Origin: Callaeas wilsoni
Lineage: Eukaryota; Chordata; Aves; Passeriformes; Callaeidae
Direction of reading: 5' to 3'
DNA: 64,000 nucleotides
Assembly (NCBI GenBank): GCA_013398955.1
Contig: VWPU01012712.1
Span: 1 to 64,000 of the forward strand
Both the position numbers and the translations under genes were made by a program. Positions 23,231 to 36,000 of this stretch are shown in pieces. Positions within the stretch are counted from its first letter, which is position 1. The number at the start of each line of letters is the position of its first letter. The notes under the pieces are model-generated. The model was not told where the DNA came from. It saw nothing but the letters and a program-made list of their open reading frames with translations, and did no database searches.

Positions 23231-23500
23231 TCACAGAATCCCAGAATGGTTTGCAAGAGAACTTAAGCTCATCTCATTCCACCCCTGGCCCTGAGCAGGG
23301 ACACCTTCCACTATCCTAGGTTGCTCCAAGCCCTGCCCAACCTGGCCTGGAACACTTCCAGGGATGGGGCAGCCACAGGCAGGGTGTGTGCCAGGGCCTC
23401 CCCACCCTCACAGGGAACAATTTCTTCCTAATATCTAATCTTGACTGCTCTCTGTCAGCATGAAGCCACTCCCACCTGTCCTGTCACCACATATCCTTAT
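23231..23500 (-). repeat. CR1 LINE 3' end
   Basis: TCACAGAATCCCAGAATGG, GGTTGCTCCAAGCCCTGCCC, then CTTCCTAATATCTAATC: an antisense CR1 abutting the SINE. Confidence 0.9.
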
Positions 23501-24884
23501 ACAAAGGAACCAGATTCAGGACCACTCTGTCTGATTCTGGTGCCTTAATGAGGTATTTGACAGGTTGGAGTGACACACAAAAAAGCCAGTGGCTGGCAGG
23601 TCAGTGATGGATATCTTGCAGTGGTGCATTGTTTAGATTATCAGAGCTGGTTAATAAGTAATAGGATCACGGTCTGCTGATGCCTGCGTGGGAATGAGGT
23701 CCCTGGCAGCAGCCTGCTCTGGACTGGAGGCAGAGCAGTGAAGATCTCCAGTGCCATGTGACAGAATCACCGGATCCCAGGTGCAGCAGGGTGGATGCAG
23801 GAATGCCTGCCTGCAGCTGTGTGCCCTCGGCAATGCCCTCCTGGTTGCCTGAGGACTGAGGTTCCCTCTGTACAGGATTGATGTAGAAAGGTGGGAATGA
23901 TAGAAAACCTCACAGGGGTAAATCAGAACCAATTACAATGCCCATCACTAACCTCCAGTGCTGGCCACTCAAGGATATAGGTATCCTTTGGGGTTCAAGG
24001 TGGGAGGACTAAAACTGCAATGGTCATTCCTAGGCAAAAGGATTGAGATGTGCTACGTGCTTGTCACATACCTGTTGGGTATTACCTGCCTGGGAGTGGG
24101 CCACCAGCTCTGGGCGACCATGTAAAAGTGTGCAGATTGGTCATGCAGGTAACCCAGGGGACTAGAGAGCTGCCTCTTGGTGTGAAGACCACTTGGTGCT
24201 GAGGACAAGGCAGCTGGTGTTGGTGTCTGACAGCTAAGCTCTCTGATTTAGGAGGTCTAAATCTGTGACTTACCTCATCAGCTCTCTGCTGGCAAAGATT
24301 CTTAATGTTTCTTCTGTGCTCTGGGGGAAGGTGTCTCTGAGAACATCCCTTGGACCAAGCTCAGTGCGTGACATGGTCAGAACAGAGGTTGGTCATTGGA
24401 TCTCAACCAGACACAGCACCAGAAAAATGCTGAATGATCCCTGACTGGTTTAGCTAGCCAGGCAGGAGCTGTCTGGCTGCATTAGCTGGGTACAAAGCCT
24501 GAACTGGTCAGCTGTGCCAGGAAAGATTCTAATGGCCCTAATTCAGCTTCACACACTTTGGCTTCACTCCTCTCTCAAGCCTCAGTGGCCTTGAAGAGGT
24601 GCATTAAAACCACCTGGTAGCAGACTGGCTTTTACTGCTGTTTTTGGCTGCGCTCCTTGATTCAGGTTTTACTGACGGGAATAGGTCTGCTCAGGGAGCT
24701 ACATCTGCTCTTGGACTACAAAAAGTGCTTTAAAATTGTGTAAATCCATGTATGGAGCTTTGCAAGTTGCTAAACCCCGCGTCCTGGTTTGCCTTTGCTA
24801 GACTGGGCTGTGGCTATGTGATATGTGACCAGTGCTTGTGAGTGAAAGGGAGGGATCCCCTCCCTGGAAGTACTGACAACATTC
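23501..24884. other. Intergenic, nothing recognised
   Basis: Unique-looking sequence with no domain-bearing frame and no recognisable repeat. Confidence 0.5.
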
Positions 24885-25450
24885 CTCCTAACGCAGCCCA
24901 CAGATACTGGCTTTCCTGCTGCAAGGACACCTTGCTGGATTGTGGTCACCTTGGTGACCACCAGGACCCTCAGGGCCTCTTCCGCCATGCTGCTTTCCAG
25001 CTGGATGGCCACCACCACGTACAGATGGAATTGTTCCTCCCTAGATGTAGGACTCTGCACTTCTTCTGGAACTTCAAGGGGTTCTTCTCAGTCCTTTTTT
25101 TTCCAGCCTGCTGAGGGGCCTCTGAATGCCAACACAACCCTCTGGCATGCCATACCAACACTAGTCCCAGTTTTGTGCCTTCCCCAGATTTGCTGAGGCT
25201 GCACCCTGCTCCAACATCCTGGTCATTAATTAAGAAGTTAAACTTATTTCACCTGGGTTACGCCACTAATGAATGGCCTCTGTGTAATTCATACCACTGA
25301 TTATAATCCTTTGAGCCCAACCATTCAGCCGATTTTCAGTCCAGCTTGCTTCCCACTTATCTAGCCTATACTTCATTAACTGGTCTGTGGGGATGTTATG
25401 GGACAGAGTGTCAAAATGAGGTGATGCTCCAAATTTACTGCAGTGAGGTA
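24885..25450 (-). repeat. Old CR1 LINE, ORF2 3' part, about 560 bp
   Basis: Matches the CR1 region upstream of the usual 3' fragments: GGTCACCTTGGTGACCACCAGGACCC, TTGTTCCTCCCTAGATGTAGGACTC, CCCAGTTTTGTGCCTTCCCC, CCTGGTCATTAATTAAGAAGTT and GATGTTATGGGACAGAGTGTC are degraded forms of well-known CR1 blocks. Highly diverged, so an old insertion. Both ends are approximate. Confidence 0.8.
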
Positions 25451-28400
25451 AGGGACCTTTGCAGTTCATCTGGGCTTACTATGACCAAACCTAATGTTTC
25501 ACTTCCAGAATTATTGCCAGTCTGTGGTTCCTCTGGAGGTGTGTGGAGAGCTGGCAGCGATAAGGGCAGTATGGCAGGAGTGGGAGAGAGCCACGCGGTG
25601 TATTGAGGGGGAGTGGTGCTCAGCCCGTATCCTGGCTGAGGACACAGCTCCTCTGGCCAGCTATGGACTGACCTGTCCCACAGGCAGCGTTCCTGGAGGA
25701 GCAAGTCAGCCGCCATCAACATCTGTGGCCACATTGCTTTTCATCATCTTGTTTTAATGAGCGAGTGAAGAGTGGAAAAATCTGTTCCAGCACACAGCAC
25801 CACGGGGTCTGTCGCAACCTTGGACTTGTTTGCCGAGGGCAATAGTTCTGGGTTTATACAGAATGGCCCAGCAGCCGAGCTGCTATGAGAAGCTTCTATC
25901 CCTGCATTTTGGCCTGTAAAAATTCTCTAGAGAAAGCTGCTGTTTGCCATTCCTCTGTGTGACGATGGGATGGGGTTGGGTAAGCGGCTGGAGCAGAGCA
26001 CCGTCTCCTCCGGTGTCCGTCTCCCTCTCGTGGTGTGACTCCAGCACAGCCACACGTGCAGCCATGGAAATCACAGCCAATATTCAGATCTCCAGTTTCA
26101 GAGGGCTCACAAACAGCAGTCCCCTGGCCTCGGCACAGTCCAAACTCCTTGTGCTCTGAGCCTATCTGCTGCTCTGCCTACTGCTCTTGATGATGTACGC
26201 TCCCAAAATTAACGGTTCTCCTAATGCACACACATCACTTCCCTCCTCTGCCTACGTGCTCTGGAGACCCACTGTCCTTTCTGTCCACCTTGATGCGCTC
26301 CCATGACTCACCTCCTCAGTCCATGCAGCTCCAAGCATGCATAAGTGATATCTGGAACCAGCTTATTGATTAGGAGCAACAGCCTCTGTATCCAGGGGTA
26401 GGAGAGGGGCAGGAATGTGTGAAGAGCAGGTTGTAGTTGTCTTACAACTAGAGTAGTGTGTAAAAAAGCTCTGCTCTGTCATGGCAAGTAGGTGCCAGCT
26501 TTAGGGAGAGGGGCAGACTCTCTTCCTGCAGGCTGATGCTCTGAGTGCTGGGGCAGAAAACAACTCCTCTATTTCAGTTGCAAGTTTTTCAAGGTATTTG
26601 TTCAAAATGCTGCTGCTAGTGGGAGTGGGGAATTGTTTGGAAACGCACTGGTTAGCCAAGGCCAACACATGCCAAAGATAGCATGGTGGTTCAGCAGCTT
26701 GGTGATGAAGACCTACCCCCTGGCACCATCCCACTTACCAATGTTGAGATGCCCATGGTGTCCAGCTCGGGAAATGTGTCTGAGGCTCCAGAAAGGACCA
26801 GACAGTCATGTGTGTCATGAAACCCAGTGAAACACAGGTAAGAGAAAAGCCCAGTGCATTGGTCTGGCTGGTTCCCCTTGTTTGGTTTTGTGTGCCCTTC
26901 TCTTTTTCCAGTTAGCTGGATCATTTTTCCTGCCAGCAATGGACCTTTCTCCAGGCTGGCCTGGATGTCTGTGGAGATGAGATTGAGTCAAGAAGCTGAG
27001 AGGCAGAAAAGCTCTCTGGTTCATGCCAGAGTCTGAACCATGAGGCTGCTTGTTTTTCTGGTCACCTCTAAAGTGGCAGACTGGATCATCCATATTAGAA
27101 TCATAGCATTATAGAATAGGTGTTCAGAGAAGACCTTTGATTGAGTCCAGCCATTATATTGAAACAATCTGAAATACTGGAGGGGTTTGGAAGCCTGAGG
27201 TTGACTGTATTGCTGTATTTCAGTAAAGATGGGAAACTGAAACTCAAATAATTCTAAGTTTCAACTTCAAACCTGTTCTCCTGGCTCCAAGGAAAAGCCC
27301 AAATTTAAAAAGGTTCTTTTTCAGAACCTACCTCAAGGCAGCAGGATCCTGTTAGAGATGACAAAGCTGGCCAGACCTGCCTCTTTTTTATGACACAAGA
27401 CAAGGTGTTTCTCTGCTTCTTCATTAGCTTTTGCAATTTAAGAGTCAATTCACTTAACTTCCCTGCATCTACTCTCAGCTTAGTAAATTTCCCTGTCCTT
27501 TCTGCTTCCCTTGCCCTGATGGTAGGGCTGTGAGTCTCACCCAGGGTATGGCTGCTTCCAAGGAAATAATCCATTCTCACAAACCTGTATGTTGTAGGAG
27601 ATGAATGTGTTAGGCCTTAACACAGAGCAGAATACTATAATTCTTCCCAGCAGGAACTCTTTCAGCTTATAAATCCCAGTGATTACTACTTTCTTGCCAA
27701 GTAGTTCTTACTAGACGTGAAAGATGCTATACGTAGCATGGGTTGCTGATCAACAAGAGAAAGAGGACTGGTAGCATCCAGAAATGAACCATCAGACGGT
27801 AGAAACAACTGAAAATTGATAGTCAGTGCAATGGATAGAGGGAGAGTTACCCTGGATGTGGGTGGCTAAGGGATTTTACAAGCAGTACTGCAGAGTGACG
27901 TTTTCATGCACAAGCACGCAGAGGTATAAATCCATTTGCAGTAGAGATGCACATTTAGGGGCAGGCAAAAGAAAAAAAAAATGTAATATCTATTGGATAA
28001 CTCAGTTTCTGCAAAGGGAAAATGCCCTAAACATGACTTAATTTCCACAAGTGAATTAAGATGACTTGGCTACAGTAAGAAACCATTGCTGGCTGACAGT
28101 TTGTCATCACCTCTGACTTCTTTGTTTTCTCCAAAGACAGGAAGTCTCTACCTGATTTCTGGCTGAGTAGTTCTGCAGAGCAGAGATTTTTGTAAGATAG
28201 AGCAACAGAGCTGTCAGCACTTGGTTGAAATGAGGAAAGTGTGGAAAAGAAGTGTCAGGTACAGGATGGGGTGTGCAGGGGAAAAAGACTCCAGACCATC
28301 CTAAGCTGCACAAGTCAAGGATGCCTCCGTCTCTCTGCCTTTGCTTTTTGCAATTCAATGCACAGCACAACTTAATTTGCAGGCGCTGGGATGTGCTAAC

Positions 28401-29704
28401 CAGCCCCAACACCTGTGCATTTTGGGTGGTGAGATAGTTGGATGTTTTTGGAAGGGCTTCTGCACACACTTGGTGCTTCAAGCCTGCTGTGCTGTGTGAA
28501 GATGCACGTTTTGGGAGCAGGGATTTGGGTCTGCCTCAACGGTCTACGTAAAAAGCTGCCCCTGAAGATGGATGTGAGGATGCAGTTCCATGAGCCCTTA
28601 AGCTATTGGATGCACAGAGGTTACTGCGTGCACTCAGGAGCTGCTGAATGAGAAGTCGGAGATACACAGACTCATTGCCAGGCACAACGTGGTGGAAGAA
28701 ACCTTTGCTTCCTACCGAGCCATCCCACATCTTATCCCACCACTGGGATGTGTGAATTCCAGCTGTGGCAACAGCTGTAGGAGTTTGTAAGAGACCCCCT
28801 GAGAACTGTAAAATCAACTGCAATCAAAGGCTTGTTTCCTGTTTGAACTACTTCCATCTCCCAAATTAAAACATGTAGAGAAAGAGGGCATAAGGGAACA
28901 GCGTTCAGCAAACCGTGCTGAATATCCGAGTGGTGATATTTCTGTAGCCCCGGCAAATGTGATCTACAAAAACCCTAAATCATTCTGCAGTGTTGGGCAA
29001 TATGTCTGTCATTGCTGGAGATGGCATGGACAGAGCACAGAGCAACTCCCCAGCAGCTGGATATTTTAGGGACTTATCTTATTCGGACAAGTTTTAGAGT
29101 TTTGGGGTTTTCAGCTTGTAGGGAGGCCCCATGTTGCTGGAGTGCCCCTCTGGAACACAGAGTCCTTCCTGGTATTTTCTGGTTCCTGCTGGGATGCTGG
29201 CTGGCTCCGTGTGCCAGCAGCCTAGGGGCTGGGGAGAGCAGCATACTCTCCCTGTGTCTGATGATTTCAGGCTCCTCTCTACACTGATCACTTGCAAATA
29301 TGGGAAGAAGAGATATTGCATTGCAGAAAAGCCAAAAAAAAAAGACAATTTTTATTTTAAGCTCACAGCAATGTCGAATGGAACAAGGAGTAGGGCCCAG
29401 GATCTGCTGCAAAACAGCTGTGGTTGCTTGAGAGTAGAGGCCAACAGGGAAATCTGTTCATCAGCCTTTAACCCACTACGCTTTGCGTGGCCTGTGAGTG
29501 CCATGCAGTGCTGCAGCCACTTCTCCCCATCACTGTTTGGAAGCACAGCACTGGGTTTTCCAGCTCTGCAGCTTTGGGCGCCCTCCGTGGTGTCACCACC
29601 TCCTGTGGTGGTCTCCCTCTGTGCTGCTCTTCCCACCTGCTCTTCACCCCTGTGGCATGTGAGGAGGCGATTGGCTCTCAAAGAAGATCAGATGATGGAA
29701 ACCA
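25451..29704. other. Intergenic, no gene recognised
   Basis: A probable short CR1 3' remnant lies at 27098-27155 (AGAATCATAGCATTATAGAATAGG, then AGACCTTTGATTGAGTCCA). Otherwise there is nothing recognisable. All open frames are short and without splice context. Confidence 0.5.
27098..27155 (-). repeat. Probable CR1 3' remnant
   Basis: AATCATAGCATTATAGAATAG followed by a degraded AAGACCTTTGA and GAGTCCAGCCATTA block resembles the antisense 3' end of an older CR1 subfamily. Confidence 0.6.
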
Positions 29705-29934
29705 GTTTTAGAGTGGATATCAGGAAAAATTTCATTATGGAAAGGGCCTTCAAACTCTGACAGGCTGCGCAAGGCATTGATGGAGCCCCCATCCCTGGAA
29801 GGATTTAAAAGCTGTGTGGATGTGGCACCTGGGGACATGAGTTAGTGGCAAGTTTAGCAGTGCCGGGGGAGTGGTTGGACTCGAGGATCTTAGAAGGCTT
29901 TTCCAGTCTAAAGGATTCTGTGCTGCTATGAATC
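29705..29934 (+). repeat. CR1 LINE 3' end
   Basis: Sense CR1: GATATCAGGAAAAATTTCATTATGG, CCATCCCTGGAAGGATTTAAAAGC, TGTGGATGTGGCACCTGGGGACA and AAAGGATTCTGTG. It makes up the 3' end of a 209-aa chance open frame. Confidence 0.88.
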
Positions 29935-32787
29935 AGGCGGGAAATTCGTGCCCAGCAACCAGGATGCTCCAGTGCAGGTGGCAGCGTGGCTCTGACCTCT
30001 GCTATAAATAACATCCACTGGGAAAGCAAATCCCTTCCCTCCACGTTCCCTCTGTGCAGCTTTGCTAATCATTCATGAGGAGTCATTAACAGGTAAGTCA
30101 TCCTGGAGCCACCAATACCCAAGCCAGGACATCTAAAGGGCTTGCCCCAGCTTTTTCTGTATGAGTTCTGTGACTGATCTTATCAACGTTATCACCTATG
30201 TCTATGGGAGAAGAGTTGAGAACCTCCTCTCAAAGAGCAAAGTTGCATTGTTTTTTTCTTTTAGGGGGTATGAAGCTACAAGAGTAAGAAAAATAATATT
30301 TGGAGCAATAAAGTAAGTATTTTTCACACTGAGCTCCACTTAGAACAGAATTGCCTTAACTCACTGGGAAGCTCTCTTGCAATTCCTTCACTTTGCTTAG
30401 TCTGTTCTGCTTTTTAATTTTTGAAGGCAAATTTTTAGGAGGTTTTTTTTTTCATGTGCTATGGCTAGGCCAGATGTTGGTTTGTACAGGAACATTTATT
30501 TAATGCAATTTAAGGTGGAGGGATGGCTCTAACTGTACAAGAGGCTTCTTTTTTTTCCTCCTTTAATGGTCATATTTGTTTTATGTTAGATCTCTGGGAG
30601 CTGTCTTAACATTATTAGTCCCACTGAAAACTGTACATTTTATCTCTCTTAATGAAAATTTTTATAGAACTCTGTAGGTATCAGGCTTCTGGGCTACCAC
30701 TGATAGCTTCAGTTAGTGCTTTTATTGTCTGCTGTTCCCTTGCAGGAGACCCTTGATTTGTCTTTCCTGTTTTCAAGAATTATTAGTACTGGCAACAGTT
30801 ACTCAAATCTTTTGATTAGCTAGAGACTTAAAAAAGCTGTTTATACTCTATTTTTTATGGAAGGCTTCAACTCTAGAAATTGCTTTACTAATTGATTTCA
30901 GGATGGAATTTCTTGTGGCTGAGGAATTAATGCCTGCAGTGGCACTTACATGAAAAATCCTTTCCAATAGCCATACTGTGCCTGGGCTTCACTCTTATTT
31001 TCAGGAAAACAAACAATATGTTGGGCATAACTAACTACAGTTGCAGTTTTTCTTCATGTGTATGGTTCTAGCATTATTTTGCAGTATTTTTTGCAGTAGT
31101 TTTGCATTGCTACCTATTCAAATGTTTCTCTAACGCTGGACTGTGCATGAGCTAAAGAATAGGCTCTCCTAGCTTCTGTGTGATTCGTATTTCATTGTCT
31201 GCTGTAGAGGGAAGTTCTTCAGACAGTTGTGTGTCACCTCTTGTGTTATTCTGCCTCTCTTTGTCTCTCTACAGCAGCAGCAACAGGAGGGTGTCCCTGA
31301 TGTTGCAGTTTGTAGTGACCACGGGAGACTGTTTTGGTCCTAGCATTGGTTTGGTGGCATCATGACCCAAAGGGTGTCTTGGAAGAGAGGGGAGGAAGTG
31401 GGACCTAAATTTTACCAGAGTTCCTGGAATGGCCTCCCCTGTTTGAAAAAACCATCTGAACATAAACAACACCATGTTTTTGTCTCCTGGGAAAAATTCA
31501 GTCTTGGATGCTGCTTCTAGGGAACATTTAGAGGGACAGGCAGATGCTGGTGTTGCTAGATTTTTGGTGATAAAGGCACAAATAATCCCATGAGTAACAC
31601 CCAGGCTCACCTTTTCAAAAAGTGGGTTTTGGAGCTGGGATCTCACCTGCTTAAAAATGCTCACGTGGATCTGCAAAACAGCCCAACATCAGGAGGCAGA
31701 GAGGACAGCGTCTGATCTGAGTGTTTGTGGTCACGTAGTCCTTTGGATTTCAAATCTTCATATCCCTTGGGTCTGTGATTTTAAACTGACCTCATGAAAC
31801 AACTTTAGAATGAGGAAGCCTTTCTGTCAGGCTTCTTTCACAGAGGTTTGGGAAAAGGTTCCAGAGAAAATCCTCCTTAGGGCAGTTGGAGCTTCCCTGT
31901 TGTAAGGACTTGGAGGAGGCATAAAGTGGCAGTGGTAACCTTTGACATGTTCATTTCTTGTGGTTTAATGGAAAGGATCTGCTCCTCTAGGAAAGGGAGA
32001 GAAAGAACTGCCACCAGCAGTAAACTCCCATTCTTTACACGAAGTTTTCCTGTTTCCCACTGGATATGTGTAGGGATTGAGACTTGCTATCCTGCAACCA
32101 GCAGGAGAGAGAGATCTTCTGTTTGTAAGACAGAAAATTATTCAAGGACAAGAAGAATGTTTGATCATTGCTAGCTAGTCACTCTTCTAGTCTGATTAAA
32201 GCGTACATATTCATTGCCTTGGCACTTAATGAGGAGCCAGGAGATGGCACCAAAAGTGCTACAGGATGTGCTCTGTAAGAATATTTACCTGTGTGTGTTG
32301 TAGCTGTTAAGAGGTATTAAAAGGGTTAGACATTGATGGCACACAAGAAAGGAAGAGAACAGTCTGTTTATTTCACTTTCAAATACACGTGTTCTTAATT
32401 TGAAGTGCAGCACTTGACTTAGTTCTTACATTATTTATTATTATTAGACACCAATGCCTTCTCAGCATATTTATTTTGTTAAATTACACCTCTGAAATTA
32501 AATGCAGCCTCTTGTCAGCTTTAATGTTCTTCTGCCTATTCTTATAATTATTATTGATAAGAGGTGACTTTCAAGTTAACAGCCAGTGGATTGATAAAGC
32601 AGCTGTTATTACGTTACCTGAGTGCATTTTGGAAAGCTTAGCTCAAGGGCAAACCGTGGTTTCTCCAGTGCGGAATGCTGAATCCCCAGCCTGCAGACTG
32701 CTGGCAAAAGTGGTGTTTGTGGCTGTGCTGTGCCTAGGTGGCGTTTGAAAATCTGCCCCCAAACTGCACAGTTGTGTGTACCTGAAA
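29935..32787. other. 3' flank of SLC14A2, no gene recognised
   Basis: AT-rich sequence containing the candidate 3' UTR and poly(A) signals of SLC14A2 at its right end (about 32367-32787). No repeat recognised in 29935-32366. Confidence 0.5.
32520..32525 (-). promoter_or_regulatory. Candidate poly(A) signal ATTAAA of SLC14A2
   Basis: ATTAAA on the minus strand about 265 nt after the stop. A canonical AATAAA follows at 32475-32470 and more at 32439-32434 and 32372-32367, within an AT-rich 3' flank. Confidence 0.35.
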
Positions 32788-33057
32788 TCAGTGAGCGTGG
32801 CGGCTCTTGGGGGTGCACAGCGTGGTGCCCCAAGTGCTTATTTTTGAGCTCTCAGAGGGTTTCTGCTTCTTCTGCCTCTGCTTTTCCCTCCTGCTCTCCA
32901 AGGCCCTTGTCTTCATTCTCAGGTAGTAGATCCGGTTGGCTTCTGGGTGGGTGACTTCGCAGAGGGGCATTTTGTAGATGGCCGGGTTTTCTGAATTTAT
33001 CAGCAGGAAGAGGAGCGCCGAGAGGCAGAAAGGCCAGGTGCAGACTGGCAGCCCGAG
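32788..33057 (-). CDS. SLC14A2: SLC14A2 coding exon 8 (residues 338-426, stop)
   Basis: 270 bp ending in TGA. It encodes the second signature LPVCTWPF, the last helix, [14 protein letters not shown], and a 40-residue cytoplasmic tail that starts basic (Arg/Lys/Gln repeats at about 384-403) and ends Ser/Thr-rich. The tail is about 35 residues longer than in the downstream paralogue. Confidence 0.92.
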   Translation of the reverse strand, partial: LGLPVCTWPFCLSALLFLLINSENPAIYKMPLCEVTHPEANRIYYLRMKTRALESRREKQRQKKQKPSESSKISTWGTTLCTPKSRHAH

Positions 33058-36000
33058 CTGGGGAGGGACAGAACAGACACAGGGGTGAACTTTGGTACCT
33101 CTTTTTGTTCTCTTTGCTTACATCTGCCTGTGGCTAAATTCTTGCGTTTGGGAAGCTAGGAGGGTCTTGCTTTCCCTGAAGACACAGGGCTACCAAATGT
33201 CGATTCAGCTGCCCACACAGAGGTCTGTAGCTCACCTGGAGTGTGTGGGGCTGCACAAAGCATCCAGCACTGCAGACCTCAGTCCTGCCAGAGATGCAAC
33301 TTCAACACTGGTGCTGAATGGAACCTGGCACCAACATTGAAGCAGCCGAATCAGGCTCTAGAACGCTGATGACTGCAATGAAAGCCAGGACACCCAGCTC
33401 ACATGCAGACACTTGAATTCTCTAATAAATGAGCCGAATTCTACCCTCTCTGCTCTGTGAAATATTGTGTATGGAGGTTATTATTCATGTATATTCACTC
33501 TCCACAATGACTATATGTCACCAGCATCACATCCAGCCCTCAGCCCTCTCTGGTCCCCCACCTCTTGACCTGAATTGAGGTCCTCCAAAAGCAAGATCAC
33601 AGGAATAAAAAGTGGATGTCCTTTTTCCTGATGCCTTCCAAAAGCAGATGTGCTTAAAGCAGCCCATGTACAGGGACCGACATAATACTGAGAGGGTGCC
33701 AGATGAAAACATTCAGTGCATGAAGCTAATCTTTATTTTTCTTTTAAGTTAGTAAATCGATTTAATTAAAATATGGTTTTTCTTTAATCGCTCAGATCTT
33801 AAAGAAGAAACAGAGCCTGGCATTTCTGTCTTCACTCTTTTCTTGATTTGTCCAAACGTAAGAGCTTTGTACTTAAGAGAACAGTCTCCCTCTCATTTCA
33901 GTCCTCATACCCAGTTAAAAATTCAATAATATCTGTGGGCAGGGTTGGAGAAAGACCTTGAAAGAAGAAAATGAAAATTTAGATCATTTGGAATTGCTGA
34001 AAGATAATGTTCAACTAAGTATTTAATCTCAAACCATATGCTGTTGCTGTAACTCACATATACGTGCACAACCCTGTTGTGGATAACATGCTCCAAAGGT
34101 CTTTGAAATCTTATTATCAGATATAAAGTCTTCAGGGGCACAATTCAGCTGACACAGAATTTTACAAGACCTGCCAGCTGGCTGCAACATTCTCATTTCA
34201 GTGTTGTCAAAGCTGACATGGAGAATTTTGAGACATTTCCTTAACATTATATCTGAACAAATCAAAATGCAGTTAAAAACACATAAAAAACAACTCAGGT
34301 AAAACACAAAGCCACACACTCACCACAGAGAGGGCATTAGCAAGAGCTGCTCCGGAGTAAGCACAAAATAATGCTGAGAAGAGAAGACCAAAGAGAGCTC
34401 AGGATGAGGAAAGTATTTTTCAATTATCCAAAGAAAATATAAAAAATAGCAACATTGTCCAAATGCACAGCAAAATATCCTCCCAGCTACCTGGTGTGAG
34501 GATCACTGCTAGAATTCAACAATTAGTTGAAATGTCCCAAGGGAAAATGGCCTCAAGTTGCACCAGGAGATGTTTAGGTTGTATATTAGGGAAAAATTTC
34601 TTCACAGAAAGGGTTGTGAAGCCTTGGCTGGACCTGCCCAGGGAAGTGGTGGAGTTCCCATCCCTGGAGGGATTAGCAGCTCTGTGGATGTGGCATCTGG
34701 GGACACGGGTTAGTAGTGGCCTTTGCAGGGCTGGGGGCATGGTTGGACTTGATTTTAGAGGTATTTTCCAACCCAAATGATTGTGTGACTACATTTTGTC
34801 CTACCTGCTCTATTAAGATGGATGGTGAATGAAGAACATGGTTTTGTCTTGAGGAAGCAATAGTGGTATTTCTTTTATCTTTAATTTCTTTTTATTTGTC
34901 ATGACCTGATCCACATGCAGTGGGAATTGCAGAAATTGTCTGGCAGTGCTGAGCTTCAGAAATTCTCTGCCCTGTGGCTTCATACCACAGCCAGGTAGCA
35001 GAGAGTGTCCTTGCCCCAGGATGCCAGGGATGGCAGAACTGGAGGCAAGGTCAGACACCCAAGGACTCAGTCAAGAAAAATACAGAAACTGTGCTCAGGA
35101 TACTGAGATAAAGATAATTGGAGTCTGGGTACATCTTCACAGGAATGTCTTAAATGGGAACTTTATTTTCTTAAACTCCTCCCGCAGTGCCTGGCTTTGG
35201 CTGCTGTTGGGGGTGGGGTCTTTGGGTAGATGGATTTTTAAACTGACCTGGTGCAACAGCTCCCTTCTTATGACACGCTTCCTCCAGTGACACATATAAC
35301 TATGAAAAGGTCGAGTTGCTAATTCGTTAAACATACTCATGGATTAACTTTTACTCATTTCACAAACAGTGCTTCCACCTTTTCTAGATGTTTCCACATT
35401 ATCAGGGTCTAACGCTTTTCTGTCTGTACTCATGCAATCAAGACCAATGCTGATGCCACCAGAGAAACAGCTCTTGCACAGTACCTACTTTTGGGACAGA
35501 CAAGGTGATGGCTGACTCTAAACCTGTACTCCTCGTAAGCTGCCTGGCTGCACAAAACTTTGCCTTCCCTTTATGTAAAAGATACTCACCACAGGCAAGT
35601 GACAGCAAATGAGTCTGCCAGGTCAGGGCGTAGAACATGCCCCCGACGGCGATGCAGGCCAGGGCACAGTTGTAGTTATGTAGGCCAAGGTAGATGCTGT
35701 CAAACGGGGACGCAATGCTCAGAGCTGCAAGACGAAGGGCAAGGCTGTGAGGTCAGGTATGAGAGGTACCTGCAGGAGGAGTGTGGCATCTCCTCCTCTT
35801 AACGTCAGGATGGGTTCATCTGTGCTCACACACGCACATGCAGAAAAAGGAGGAGGCCAAAGGAGTCTCATTAGTTTGGAGCTCTGATAATGTCCCTGCA
35901 GTGGAATTTGGCTCAAAGGTTTAATTCAGACAGAACTTTCTGTGTGCTCACTGAGTGTGATATATCCACACACACAGGTGGAGGATCCAGCCAGAGTGTG

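Noticed and set aside
29131..29760. Longest open frame in the window (209 aa, plus strand)
   Set aside because: Its 3' third runs into a plus-strand CR1. Composition is low-information, there is no domain or splice context, and a few frames of this size are expected by chance in 64 kb.
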